Source of the DNA: Cellulomonas sp. 73-92
GTDB lineage: Bacteria; Actinomycetota; Actinomycetes; Actinomycetales; Cellulomonadaceae
Reading direction: 5' to 3'
Assembly: GCF_001898175.1 (NCBI RefSeq)
Contig: NZ_MKTH01000013.1
Coordinates: 124,001 to 188,000 of the forward strand
DNA length: 64,000 nucleotides
Made by a program: the position numbers and the translations under genes. The notes beneath the pieces are model-generated. The model was not told where the DNA came from. It made no database searches and was given only the letters and a program-made list of their open reading frames with translations. Positions 6,203 through 14,629 of this stretch are shown here, in pieces. The number at the start of each line of letters is the position of its first letter. Position 1 is the stretch's first letter.

Positions 6203-9081
6203 GCATCCCGTTCGTCGCCCGCGAGGCCGAGGTCGCCCGGGCGACGGCGGCGCTGGACCGAGCACAGGCCGGCGAGCCGTCCCTGCTGCTCGTCGCCGGG
6301 GACGCCGGCGTCGGCAAGACGAGGTTCCTCGAGCACGTCGCGGAGCTCGCCCGCTCGTCGGGCGCGCACGTCGTCGCCGGCCACTGCGTGGACCTGGGCG
6401 AGATCGGCCTCCCGTACCTCGCGTTCACCGAGGCCCTCGACGCGCTGCAGCGGCTCGACCCGGCCACCGTCGAGGCGGTGGCCGCCGAGCACCCGGCCCT
6501 GCGCCGCCTCCTGCCGGGCGCGGGCGGGACCGACGACGAGGGCGCCGACCGGCGCCGCCTGCTGGAGGGCATCGCCGCGGTGCTGGCCGCCGCCGCGACG
6601 CCCGAGCACCCGCTCCTGCTCGTGCTCGAGGACCTCCACTGGGCGGACGCCAGCTCGCGCGACCTGCTGCGGTTCCTCGTCGCCCGGATGACCGACCAGC
6701 ACCTCGTCGTCGCCGCCAGCTACCGGTCCGACGACCTGCATCGACGCCACCCGTGGCGCGCGGTCGCCGCCGAGCTGGCGCGCCATCCGCGCGTCGAGCG
6801 CGTCGACCTGTCCCCCTTCACGCGCGACGAGCTCGGGCAGTTCGCGACGAGCGTCGTCGGGCGCCCGCTGCCGCCCGCCACCCTCGACAAGGTGCGCGCG
6901 CGGTCGGAGGGCAACGCCTACTTCGCGGTGGAGATCCTCGAGGCGGGGCCGGACGACGACCAGCTGCCGTGGTCCCTCGCCGACGTGCTGCGCACCAGGC
7001 TCGACCCCCTGGAACCCACGGTGCACCACCTGGTGCAGGTCGCCGCCGTCGCCGGGCGCCGGGTGGCGGAGCCGCTGCTGCGCGCCGCGGTGGCGGCCGA
7101 CGGCAACCGCGGGCTCGACGTCGACGCCGCGCTGCGCGACGCCGTCGCCCACAACGTGCTCCGCGAGGAGCAGGGCCAGATCGCCTTCCGCCACGCGCTG
7201 CTCGCCGAGGTGGTCTACGGCGACCTGCTCCCGGGCGAGAAGTCCACCCTCCACCGCGCATACCTGGCGGCGCTCCAGGCCGATCCGGCGCTGGGCTCGG
7301 CCGCCGAGCTCGCGTCGCACGCGCTGCTCGCCCCGGACCTCGACGTCGCGCTGCGGGCCTCGTGGGCGGCGGCCGAGGCGGCGGCGGAGATGCTCGCCCC
7401 GCAGGAGCGGCTGCGGCACCTCGAGGTGGCGCTGCGGCTGTGGGACGCCGTGCCGGCCACCGCGGCGACGATCGGCCTCGACCGGGTCGGCGTGGTCGAG
7501 GCGGCCGCCCGCGCCGCGGTCGAGGCCGGCGCGATCGAGCACGGGGTCGCGCTGCTGCGCTCGGCGCTCGAGGACCGGGCCACCGGCCCGCGGCGCGCCG
7601 CGGTGCTGCGCATCGCCCTCACGCGCGCCCTCCTCGGGCTCGAGCGGCCGCGGGACGCGCGGCTCGAGATCGTCGCCGCCCTCGCGGACCTGCCGGAGCG
7701 GGACGCGGACCGCGCCCGCGCCCTGGCCGCCGGCGCCCGGGTGGCCCTCGACAGCGATCTGGACGAGGAGGCGGCGGCCGTCGCGGCCGAGGCGGTGGAC
7801 CTCGCGCGGCGTGTGGGCGCCGCCGACGCCGAGTCCGACGCGATGACGACGCTGGCGGTGCTGGACCAGCAGTCGCCGCAGCAGACCGAGCGGCTGCTGC
7901 GGGACGCCCTCGAGCGCGCGCGGGAGTCCGGCGACGGGGTGACCGAGCTGCGGGCCCGGTTCAACCTGGCGTCGAGCCGCTTCTACGCCGGCGACGTCGC
8001 GGGCGCCGGGAGCCTGGTCGGCGAGAGCCTGGCCAGGGCCGACGGGCTGGGGCTCACCTGGTCCAGCTACGGGATCTCGCTGCAGTGGCTCGGGGAGCTC
8101 GTGCGGTACACCACCGGGGACCTGTCGGCGGGCACGCTGCGGGCGGCGCCGGCCGGCCTCGAGTCGACCATGACGCTCGTCGAGGCAGTGCGCCTGTACG
8201 CGGCGGTGGCGCGCGGCGACGCCGACGCGGTCGCGCGCGGCACCGAGCTCATGGGCGAGTGGCACCGGGACCCGATGATCCTGCACGTCGCGGGCGGCAC
8301 CACCGTGGACGCCCTGACGTGGGCCGGGCGGCACGACGAGGCGGTGGCGCGCGCCGGCCGGGTGCTCGACGACCTCTCGCGGACGTGGTCCGAGACGTTC
8401 CTCGGTGGCATCTGGCACTGCGCGCTGGCGCTGGCGGCGCTGGCCTACGCGGCCGAGGACGAGCGCCTGCACGGTCGTGACCCTGCCGCGCGGGTGGCCG
8501 CCGGCGACAGCCTGGTCAAGCGGGCGCGGAGCACCGCCGAGCTGGGCCGGCCGCGGGGCGGCACGCTCGGGCCGGAGGGTCGGGCGTGGCTCGCCCGGGC
8601 GCACGCCGAGCACGCACGGCTGCTGGGGCGCGACGACCCCGCGCTGTGGGAGGGGACCGTCGAGGAGTTCGCACCCGGCTTCCGCTACGAGACGGCACGC
8701 TCCCGGTGGCGCTGGGCGGCCGCCCTCGTCGCGGCGGGCGACCGTGCCGGCGCGCGTGAGCAGGCGGCCCTCGCGCTGGCGGAGGCCGACGCGATGGGCG
8801 CCCGCCCGCTGGCGGACGCCGTGCGCGGGCTGGGACGCCGGGCGCGGCTCGAGCTGCCCGGCGTCCGGTTCGCCGGCGCCGACGTGCTGACGGCCCGCGA
8901 GACGGAGGTGCTGGGGCTCGTCGCGCAGGGCCTGACCAACCGGCAGATCGGCGAGCGCCTCTTCGTCTCCGACAAGACGGTGTCGGTGCACGTGTCGAAC
9001 GTGCTGGCCAAGCTCGGCGTCTCCGGCCGTGCCGAGGCGGTCTCGGTGGCCCACCAGCGCGGCTTGCTCTCGCCGTCCTGA
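6184..9081 (+). CDS. LuxR-family regulator of the LAL type (AAA ATPase plus C-terminal HTH)
   Basis: 965 residues from GTG 6184; GTG 6160 is an alternative eight codons upstream. The P-loop is GDAGVGKT (39-46) and Walker B is LLLVLEDLHWAD (about 144-155). A long helical, TPR-like middle section of some 600 residues follows, then a GerE/LuxR helix-turn-helix at about 901-960 (LTARETEVLGLVAQGLTNRQ, then SDKTVSVHVSNVLAKLGV). Large ATP-dependent activators of this kind bind a small-molecule or protein inducer through the TPR region and activate transcription, often of carbohydrate or secondary metabolism genes. No obvious target operon adjoins it. The start overlaps the small ORF ending at 6202. 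Confidence 0.88.
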   Translation: MARSAVSIPFVAREAEVARATAALDRAQAGEPSLLLVAGDAGVGKTRFLEHVAELARSSGAHVVAGHCVDLGEIGLPYLAFTEALDALQRLDPATVEAVAAEHPALRRLLPGAGGTDDEGADRRRLLEGIAAVLAAAATPEHPLLLVLEDLHWADASSRDLLRFLVARMTDQHLVVAASYRSDDLHRRHPWRAVAAELARHPRVERVDLSPFTRDELGQFATSVVGRPLPPATLDKVRARSEGNAYFAVEILEAGPDDDQLPWSLADVLRTRLDPLEPTVHHLVQVAAVAGRRVAEPLLRAAVAADGNRGLDVDAALRDAVAHNVLREEQGQIAFRHALLAEVVYGDLLPGEKSTLHRAYLAALQADPALGSAAELASHALLAPDLDVALRASWAAAEAAAEMLAPQERLRHLEVALRLWDAVPATAATIGLDRVGVVEAAARAAVEAGAIEHGVALLRSALEDRATGPRRAAVLRIALTRALLGLERPRDARLEIVAALADLPERDADRARALAAGARVALDSDLDEEAAAVAAEAVDLARRVGAADAESDAMTTLAVLDQQSPQQTERLLRDALERARESGDGVTELRARFNLASSRFYAGDVAGAGSLVGESLARADGLGLTWSSYGISLQWLGELVRYTTGDLSAGTLRAAPAGLESTMTLVEAVRLYAAVARGDADAVARGTELMGEWHRDPMILHVAGGTTVDALTWAGRHDEAVARAGRVLDDLSRTWSETFLGGIWHCALALAALAYAAEDERLHGRDPAARVAAGDSLVKRARSTAELGRPRGGTLGPEGRAWLARAHAEHARLLGRDDPALWEGTVEEFAPGFRYETARSRWRWAAALVAAGDRAGAREQAALALAEADAMGARPLADAVRGLGRRARLELPGVRFAGADVLTARETEVLGLVAQGLTNRQIGERLFVSDKTVSVHVSNVLAKLGVSGRAEAVSVAHQRGLLSPS

Positions 9082-9104
9082 CCCCGCGCCCGTAGCGTGA
9101 GCGC

Positions 9105-10178
9105 GTGGCAGCGCACGACGAGCCCGCCGTCGAGCTCGAGGTCGGCGGACGCACGGTCCGGGTGTCGAGCCCGGACCGGGTCTACTTCGCGGACCGCGGG
9201 CTGACGAAGCTCGACGTCGTCCGGTACTTCCTCGCCGTGGGCGACGGCATCCTGGCCGCGCTGCTGCACCGGCCGACGACGCTCGAGCGCTGGCCGCGCG
9301 GGTTCTTCCCGGAGGCCAAGCGCGCCACGCGGATGGACCCCAAGGGCGACGCGTTCTACCAGAAGCGCGTGCCGGCCGGGGCCCCCGAGTACGTCGAGAC
9401 GGCGCGGATCGCGTTCCCGAGCGGGCGGGTGGCCGACGAGGTCGCTCCGACCGAGCTCGCCGTGGTCGCGTGGGCGGCCAACCTCGGCACGCTGACGTTC
9501 CACCCGTGGCCGGTGACCCGCGACGACGTGGAGCACCCGGACCAGCTGCGGATCGACCTCGACCCGCAGCCGGGGACGTCGTACGCCGACGCGGCGTTCG
9601 TCGCGCCGCACCTGCGGGAGCTGCTGGCGGAGCACGGCCTGACGGGCTGGCCCAAGACGTCCGGCGGCCGTGGCCTGCACGTGTTCGTGCCGATCGAGCC
9701 GCGCTGGACCTTCACCGAGGCACGCCGGGCGACGATCGCGCTGGGCCGCGAGCTGGAGCGCCGGCTGCCGGAGCGGGTCACGACGAAGTGGTGGAAGGAG
9801 GAGCGCGGCGCGGCGATCTTCGTCGACTACAACCAGATGGCGCGCGACCGCACCATCGCCTCGGCCTACTCGGTCCGCGCCAACGCCCGCGCCACGGTAT
9901 CCGCGCCCCTGACCTGGGACGAGGTGCCGGACGTGCAGCCCGACGACTTCGACGTGCTGACCATGCCGGCGCGCTTCGCCGCCGTCGGCGACCTGTTCGC
10001 CCCGCTCGTCGCGGGCGGGGCCCCGCGGTACTCGCTCGAGTCGGCCCTCGAGCTCGCCGCCCGCCAGGAGCGCGACGAGGGCGCCGGCGACCTGCCCTAT
10101 CCCCCGGAGTACCCGAAGATGCCGGGCGAGCCGAAGCGGGTCCAGCCGAGCCGCGCCCGCAAGGACGCCGGGGCCTGA
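9105..10178 (+). CDS. LigD-type polymerase/primase domain protein, stand-alone
   Basis: 357 residues from GTG 9105. TAGCGT ends 6 nt before the start, which suggests a leaderless mRNA. The sequence matches the archaeo-eukaryotic primase-like polymerase domain of LigD: the metal-binding pair is D151 and D153 in RIDLDPQPG, followed by TSGGRGLHVFVPI and VDYNQMARDRTIASAYSVR. In LigD this module adds nucleotides, preferentially rNMPs, during non-homologous end joining. Here it stands alone, as in PolD-type proteins of mycobacteria. No Ku or ATP-dependent ligase gene is in the window, so partner enzymes would lie elsewhere. The ligase and phosphoesterase domains are absent. Confidence 0.88.
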   Translation: MAAHDEPAVELEVGGRTVRVSSPDRVYFADRGLTKLDVVRYFLAVGDGILAALLHRPTTLERWPRGFFPEAKRATRMDPKGDAFYQKRVPAGAPEYVETARIAFPSGRVADEVAPTELAVVAWAANLGTLTFHPWPVTRDDVEHPDQLRIDLDPQPGTSYADAAFVAPHLRELLAEHGLTGWPKTSGGRGLHVFVPIEPRWTFTEARRATIALGRELERRLPERVTTKWWKEERGAAIFVDYNQMARDRTIASAYSVRANARATVSAPLTWDEVPDVQPDDFDVLTMPARFAAVGDLFAPLVAGGAPRYSLESALELAARQERDEGAGDLPYPPEYPKMPGEPKRVQPSRARKDAGA

Positions 10179-10262
10179 CCTCCGGCCGGCCCCCGCCGGG
10201 ACCGGACGCGCGTCAGGCGCCCTGCCGGTTCGCCCCGACCCCAGCGGCCGCCCCGTTGGCGT

Positions 10263-10381
10263 GCGGCGATGCCGGTGGCCGCCCTGCGGCTCGTGGTCGG
10301 CCATGGCGACGGGCGCCCCGCTGCTGCGCGACGAGCGGATGGGCGCCCTACTGCTGGTGCGCGGCGATGCCGGCGGCCGCC
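10263..10381. repeat. imperfect duplication of the ydeI-like gene tail
   Basis: GCGGCGATGCCGGTGGCCGCC at 10263-10283 and GCGGCGATGCCGGCGGCCGCC at 10361-10381 differ at one base. Further similarity nearby (GGGCGCCCCGCTGCTG against GGGCGCCCTACTGCTG) suggests that the last codons of the YdeI-like gene were duplicated downstream of its stop at 10348. Confidence 0.55.
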
Positions 10382-10944
10382 TTGTCGGCCGTCTCCACGA
10401 TCCGCCCGGCCCGGGTCTCCGGGCGCTTGGCCTGCGCGATCCAGGCGAGGATCGACCGGCGGACCCCCGGCCGGAAGCCGTCGAAGTGCTGGCGCGCACC
10501 GGGCCTCGCGGCGAGGGCGGCCGCCAGGTCGTCGGGCACCACGCCGTCCTCCGCGGCGTCCAGCTGCGACCACGTGCCGTCGGCCTGGGCGCGTGCGATC
10601 ACCGCGCGGCCGGCGTCGGTCATCCGGCCCGACGCCTCCACGCGGGCGGCCCGCTCCTTCGACAGCCGCGTCCACTGGCTGCCGGGGCGGCGGCGCGTGA
10701 ACCACATCTCCGCCCGCTCGTCGTCGATCGTCCGGCGCGTGCCGTCGATCCAGCCGTGCGCCAGCGCGGCGGCGACGAGGTCCTCGTAGTCGACGGGCAC
10801 CCGCCCGCTCGCCCGGCGCCACTCGATCAACCAGACGCCCGGCTCGGGGTCGTCATGGTGCGCGGCGAGCCAGGACCACCAGTCCTCGGCGTCCCGCGGG
10901 TGGAAGCGCGGCGCGTGGTCCCTCATGGCGTCTTCGCCCATCAT
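10348..10944 (-). CDS. YdeI/OmpD-associated family protein
   Basis: 198 residues from ATG 10944. That ATG overlaps the stop of the upstream carboxypeptidase gene as ATGA, so translation is probably coupled; ATG 10926 is a possible later start. Family features are RFHPRDAEDWWSWLAAHH, PGVWLIEWRR, LVAAALAHGWIDG and WFTRRRPGSQWTRLSK, then a C-terminal part with FDGFRPGVRRSILAWIAQAK and the KRPETRAGRIVETAD segment. This is the full domain set of the bacteriocin-protection or YdeI family. The biochemical role is not established. The 3' end appears partly duplicated downstream. Confidence 0.8.
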   Translation of the reverse strand: MMGEDAMRDHAPRFHPRDAEDWWSWLAAHHDDPEPGVWLIEWRRASGRVPVDYEDLVAAALAHGWIDGTRRTIDDERAEMWFTRRRPGSQWTRLSKERAARVEASGRMTDAGRAVIARAQADGTWSQLDAAEDGVVPDDLAAALAARPGARQHFDGFRPGVRRSILAWIAQAKRPETRAGRIVETADKAAAGIAAHQQ

Positions 10945-11918
10945 GGCTTGTAGTCGTAGTGCCAGTACTCGTAGGGGTCCGGGAACCAGTGCCACGTCGG
11001 CCCGTTCGCGACGAGCCAGTCGCGCTCGGGCGTGTGCAGGCCGTACTGGCACGGCCACTCCGGGACGTCGAAGGCGGTGCCCCAGCCGTGGTGGGACGTG
11101 CCGGGGTAGGCCGCCACCGAGGAGCCGAGCGCCTGGTACATCGCCACCTGCGTGGCGTAGTCGCGGTACGCCAGGTCGATGTCCAGGTGGTGCCCGAAGG
11201 CCGCCAGAAACGCCGCGTCGAGCTCCTCGAGCGACGCGGTCGCAGCCTTGACGAACCAGTAGCCGTCGCCACGGGAGTCCGTCGCCCAGGAGACCGGCGC
11301 CATCACCGAGGCCGGGAGCCGGCCGTTCGCGGTGGGGTCACCCTCGGCCGCGGGGACCGACGTGTAGAAGGCCGGCCCGTTGTAGGTCGTCCGGCACGTG
11401 TCGACGGGTGTCGGCGTCGCGGGGCGCGGCGCGGCACGCGCCGAGGCGTGGGCCGTCGGGGTCGGGGTCGACCGCGCGGCCTGCCACTCCTGCTGCGCGG
11501 CCGTGACGGCGGCCGCGGCGGCCGTCAGGCGCGCCAGGACCTCGCCGGCCACGGCGGGCGCGGCGGAGGCCGGCACCGCGTGCGCCACCGCGATCGCGGC
11601 CGAGAGCTCCTGCCGGACGGCGGCGTCGGCCACCCGCCCGGCGCTGGCGTCCAGCGTCGCCTGCGCACCCGGGATCGCCGCGGACAACGCGTCGAGGGCA
11701 CCACCGGCCAGGTCGCTCCCGGCGACGCCGGCGGACCGGGCGGCGAGGCCCATCGCCAGCCCGTCGTCCTGCCGGTCCGCGACGACCGCCCGGGCCACCC
11801 GGTCCCGGCTGGCGGTCCCCGCCTGCGACACCGCGCGCGCCTCCCAGCCCCACGCGGCTGCGCCGCCGGCGACGAACGCCACCGCGACCACGAGGACCAC
11901 GACGAGCGGACGGCGCAT
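10941..11918 (-). CDS. exported M15-family D-alanyl-D-alanine carboxypeptidase (VanY type)
   Basis: 325 residues from ATG 11918, with GGAG upstream. An N-terminal hydrophobic segment (about 4-26) is a signal peptide or membrane anchor. Residues 30-170 are Ala-rich and helical, then a Thr/Pro stretch, then the peptidase domain. Zinc-site motifs are visible: TSHHGWGTAFDVPEW (SxHxxGxAxD) and the C-terminal PYEYWHYDYKP. The enzyme would trim D-Ala from peptidoglycan stem peptides outside the membrane. Its stop overlaps the start of the YdeI-like gene (ATGA). No vancomycin-resistance genes are nearby, so a housekeeping wall-remodelling role is more likely. Confidence 0.85.
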   Translation of the reverse strand: MRRPLVVVLVVAVAFVAGGAAAWGWEARAVSQAGTASRDRVARAVVADRQDDGLAMGLAARSAGVAGSDLAGGALDALSAAIPGAQATLDASAGRVADAAVRQELSAAIAVAHAVPASAAPAVAGEVLARLTAAAAAVTAAQQEWQAARSTPTPTAHASARAAPRPATPTPVDTCRTTYNGPAFYTSVPAAEGDPTANGRLPASVMAPVSWATDSRGDGYWFVKAATASLEELDAAFLAAFGHHLDIDLAYRDYATQVAMYQALGSSVAAYPGTSHHGWGTAFDVPEWPCQYGLHTPERDWLVANGPTWHWFPDPYEYWHYDYKP

Positions 11919-11969
11919 GCGGGCTCCGGGAACGGCGGACGCTGGCGCTGCCCAGGCTAGGCGGACGGC

Positions 11970-12048
11970 TAGGGTGAAGTCACCCGGAAGGGGGAAACCT
12001 ACCTACCCCGGACTCAAGCCGGGACGGCCGTACGACGATGCCCACCTC
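11970..12048 (+). promoter_or_regulatory. promoter-like hexamer and GC-rich structured leader of unknown type
   Basis: TAGGGT (11970-11975) resembles a -10 element. The following 70 nt contain GGGGG (11990-11994), which can pair either with ACCC (11982-11985) or with CCCC (12006-12009). The latter can instead form a CCCGG/CCGGG hairpin (12007-12011 with 12019-12023). The short ORF ATG CCC ACC TCA TGA at 12038 overlaps the real start at 12049. The order GGGAAACC, hairpin, GGGACG recalls the c-di-GMP-I riboswitch, but conserved parts are missing. CTCAAG (12013-12018) followed by CGACGAT could alternatively be a motility-sigma promoter. Confidence 0.35.
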
Positions 12049-13485
12049 ATGATCGAGGTCTCCCCTGCGTGGAGCCGCCCTGTCCCTGCCGCCGACCGCG
12101 AGCTGACCTACGCCGAGACCGCGGACCTCGATCGGTTGCGCGCCGTGCTCGCGTCCGCGTGCGACCGGACCGATCCCCGCGCGATCTCGTGGCTCTGGGA
12201 CTCCATGGTGGCCGGCCACGGCGGCCCCGCGCCCGCCGGCTTCGTCGAGGCGGTCGCCACCGCGCTCGGTGACCTGCTCGCCGTGCACGTCGCCGGCGTC
12301 CGCTGGCGGGTGTGGCCCGGGCCGGCCGGACCGACCCTCGGCGTGGTCTCGCACCTGCGTCCGCAGGCGCCGGTCGTGCCGTTCCTCGACGCGCAGGACC
12401 GCTGGGACGCCCGCGCCCGCGACTGGATGGCGGAGTACCTCTCGCGCGCCGCCGCCCACCTCTCCGGCGCCACCGTGCCCCAGCCGCGCCGCGGGCCCGA
12501 CGACGAGGCCGCCTTCGCCACCGCCGCGCCCCCGGTCGACGCCGCGGACGACGAAGCCGCACCGCCCTACGAGCCGATGACCGCGGTCCCGACCCGGTCG
12601 ACGCCCACGCTGCCGACGCGGATCGCGGCACCGGTCGCGGACGTGCCCCCGATCGCCCTCGCCGAGCCGACGCTGCCCGCCGACCTCATGACGCCGTCGG
12701 CCTTCGAGCCGGCCGACGAGCAGTTCGTCGCGCCGGCGGCCGCGCCCCTGCCGGTCACCCTGCTGACCCGCGCGACCGCGCCCGAGGCGGCCCCGCCTCA
12801 GTCGACGACCGCGGCGCCGGACGCTGCGCCCCCCGCGGAGGCCCCCGGGTTGTTCGGCGCCGGCTTCTCCGGCCCGGTGTTCCTGCCGGGGCCCGAGGAG
12901 CCGCTCGCCGCTGCGCCCCTTCCCACCCGGGTGCCCGTCGCGACGGCGCCCGTCGACGTGCCGGCGCCCGTCGCCCGTGCCGCCGTGCTCCCTGTCGGCG
13001 CCCCTTGGGCCGCGGCTCCGATCGACGCATCGGGCGACAGCGAGCTGGCCACCGCGGCGGATGCGCCGGCCGAAGCCGCCCCCGCGCCAGGCACCCCGGC
13101 CGAGGACTTCGCGCTCGACGCGCTCGACCACGCCATGGTCCTGCTGCGCGACACGGGCGCCTTCGACCGCGAGGTCTTCGTGCTCCTCCTCGACGCCCAG
13201 GGCGGCCGACGGACCGAGTCGTGCCCGGGCGATCCCGGCGAGGCCCGCTTCCGGGCGCGTGAGCTCGTCCGCTCGTCGGGCGCCGCGCGCGCCGCGATCA
13301 CGTTCATCGAGCGCGACCCGGCCGACCTGCCGGGGCCGCGCCAGGCGTTCCCGGCGGTCGTCGTCGACGCGTGGGACGCCGGGACGGGCGGGGTGCGCGT
13401 CGGCCGTCGGTTCGTCGACGACGTGCTCGGCACCGGCCCCCTCGGCCCGCCGCTCGTCGTCGGCCACATCGCCCGCCTGCTGTAG
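12049..13485 (+). CDS. uncharacterised two-domain protein with long Ala/Pro linker
   Basis: 478 residues from ATG 12049. Residues 1-140 form a compact, Trp-rich domain (ISWLWDSMVAG, VAGVRWRVWPGP). Residues 141-345 are an Ala/Pro/Thr/Glu-rich, probably disordered linker. Residues 346-478 form a second domain with a predicted alpha/beta character (LDHAMVLLRDTGAFDREVFV, then SSGAARAAITFIERDPADLP and PLVVGHIARLL). There is no signal peptide or membrane helix, so it is probably cytoplasmic. I do not recognise either domain. Convergent to the LiaF-like gene; a GC-rich tandem repeat lies between the two. The structured leader upstream suggests control at the RNA or promoter level. Confidence 0.75.
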   Translation: MIEVSPAWSRPVPAADRELTYAETADLDRLRAVLASACDRTDPRAISWLWDSMVAGHGGPAPAGFVEAVATALGDLLAVHVAGVRWRVWPGPAGPTLGVVSHLRPQAPVVPFLDAQDRWDARARDWMAEYLSRAAAHLSGATVPQPRRGPDDEAAFATAAPPVDAADDEAAPPYEPMTAVPTRSTPTLPTRIAAPVADVPPIALAEPTLPADLMTPSAFEPADEQFVAPAAAPLPVTLLTRATAPEAAPPQSTTAAPDAAPPAEAPGLFGAGFSGPVFLPGPEEPLAAAPLPTRVPVATAPVDVPAPVARAAVLPVGAPWAAAPIDASGDSELATAADAPAEAAPAPGTPAEDFALDALDHAMVLLRDTGAFDREVFVLLLDAQGGRRTESCPGDPGEARFRARELVRSSGAARAAITFIERDPADLPGPRQAFPAVVVDAWDAGTGGVRVGRRFVDDVLGTGPLGPPLVVGHIARLL

Positions 13486-13551
13486 CCGCGGATCGGGACG
13501 CCGCGTCGACGGGCCGCCGTCGTCGCGCGCCCGCCACCCGACGCGACGGGG

Positions 13552-13660
13552 CCACGTGCCCAGGCGGCCGGCGCCGCGCCGGCGACGGGTCCACGTACTC
13601 GGGCGGCCGGCGCCGCGCCGGCGACGGGCGCCGTGCTCAGGCGGCGGGCGCCGGCGCCGG
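13552..13660. repeat. 39-bp tandem repeat, about 2.8 units, strongly palindromic
   Basis: Units begin at 13552, 13591 and about 13630. The core GGCGGCCGGCGCCGCGCCGG is itself self-complementary, so the RNA would fold strongly in either orientation. The array separates two convergent genes (stops at 13485 and 13661) and may serve as a bidirectional terminator. The third copy is diverged. Confidence 0.7.
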
Positions 13661-14326
13661 TTAGCCGCCGTGCTTGAGCGTGACCCCGCCGAGGATCGAC
13701 ACGACGTGCACCTCGAGCACGGGCGCGTCGGGGTAGGCCGGCGGGTTCGTCTTGTCGGTCCAGCCGCCCAGGGCCGGAAGGCCGATCACCCGCACGCGCC
13801 AGGTCGGCGGCACCTTGATGTCCACGCCGCCGAGCAGGGCGAACGCGTCCACCCGCGCCGTCCCGGTGAAGCTCGCCGCGCGCAGGTCCAGGTTGACGCC
13901 GCCGAAGATCGAGGTCAGGCTCGCCGACCGGAAGCGCTGCGACACGCTGCGCCGGTTCGCACCCCAGAAGAAGACGAGCCCGGTGATGCGGTCCGCGTCG
14001 TCCTGGTGGGTGGTGGAGGCGACGAGGATCGACAGCCCGAGCACGATGATCGCCACGGGCAGCACGTAGGTCCACGCGCTGATGTGCACCAGGTCGAGCG
14101 TCTCCAGCAGCCAGTAGACGCCGAAGGCCACGAGGAGCACGGGCCCGAGCCAGGCGCGTGGGACGACGAGCAGGGCGGCGAGCCCGAACGTGGCGAGCAG
14201 CAGGGGCCAGAACACCGCCCACACGCTGCCGGCGGCGACGACACCCAGCCGGTCGAGCAGCAGCACCACCCCGGCGAGGATGACGACGGTGCCGAGGACC
14301 AGCTGACCGAGGGACCGCTGACTCAT
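13661..14326 (-). CDS. LiaF-like membrane protein (cell-wall-active antibiotics response)
   Basis: 221 residues from ATG 14326. TACGGT ends 6 nt before this ATG, pointing to a leaderless transcript and excluding the longer frame. Four hydrophobic segments fill about residues 8-115. A soluble C-terminal domain follows, with the repeated beta-helix-like signature of LiaF/YvqF: FGGVNLDLRAASF, ALLGGVDIKVP and ILGGVTLKHGG. In Firmicutes such proteins inhibit LiaRS-type envelope-stress systems. Here no kinase pair is adjacent, so the partner is unknown; the PspC gene at 5456 belongs to the same functional theme. Confidence 0.8.
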   Translation of the reverse strand: MSQRSLGQLVLGTVVILAGVVLLLDRLGVVAAGSVWAVFWPLLLATFGLAALLVVPRAWLGPVLLVAFGVYWLLETLDLVHISAWTYVLPVAIIVLGLSILVASTTHQDDADRITGLVFFWGANRRSVSQRFRSASLTSIFGGVNLDLRAASFTGTARVDAFALLGGVDIKVPPTWRVRVIGLPALGGWTDKTNPPAYPDAPVLEVHVVSILGGVTLKHGG

Positions 14327-14428
14327 GCGGCCACCGTAGCGGCGCCCGCCCACGGCCACCGGGGATCGGCCGGTCGGGCGATCGACGAGGTCGCCCGCTG
14401 CTCGACCCAGCCACGCCAGGAACGACGA

Positions 14429-14457
14429 AGCGGCTCCGTCCGAAGGACGAAGCCGCT
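14429..14457 (-). terminator. hairpin downstream of tRNA-Thr
   Basis: A 13-bp stem (14429-14441 with 14445-14457, one G-U pair) with a 3-nt loop starts 9 bp after the tRNA 3' end on the minus strand and is followed by TCGTCGTTCC. A good candidate for the tRNA terminator. Confidence 0.7.
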
Positions 14458-14465
14458 GGTCAGGG

Positions 14466-14538
14466 AGCCGCCTAAGAGAATCGAACTCTTGACCTTCTCA
14501 TTACGAGTGAGACGCTCTGCCGACTGAGCTAAGGCGGC
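14466..14538 (-). tRNA. tRNA-Thr, anticodon CGT
   Basis: On the minus strand a full 73-nt cloverleaf starts GCCGCCTTAGCTCAGTCGG. The acceptor stem GCCGCCT pairs with AGGCGGC and is followed by discriminator T. The anticodon arm is TCTCA-CTCGTAA-TGAGA, giving anticodon CGT, which reads ACG. The T arm is AAGAG-TTCGATT-CTCTT. The 3' CCA is not encoded (CTCC follows). A strong hairpin lies just downstream. Confidence 0.95.
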
Positions 14539-14629
14539 GTCGCCGGGTACGCCCGGCGAGCGTGGCAACTGTACCCGGAGCCCGGTGCAGGCTCCAAAGC
14601 GGATCCGGCGGGGTGAACCCCGCATCGGG

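Noticed and set aside
6070..9054. 994-codon open frame opposite the LuxR-type regulator
   Set aside because: It mirrors the codon pattern of the true gene, is Arg/Gly/Ala/His-rich with no domain, and lacks start signals. Typical of antisense frames in DNA with G/C at third positions.
11980..12045. c-di-GMP-I (GEMM) riboswitch
   Set aside because: The order of elements is suggestive, but the conserved GGGACGCAAAGCC and the second stem are not present, so I list only a structured leader.
14466..14538. tRNA-Thr as an integration site of a genomic island
   Set aside because: No integrase gene and no direct repeat of the tRNA 3' end is visible on either side; flanking genes look chromosomal.
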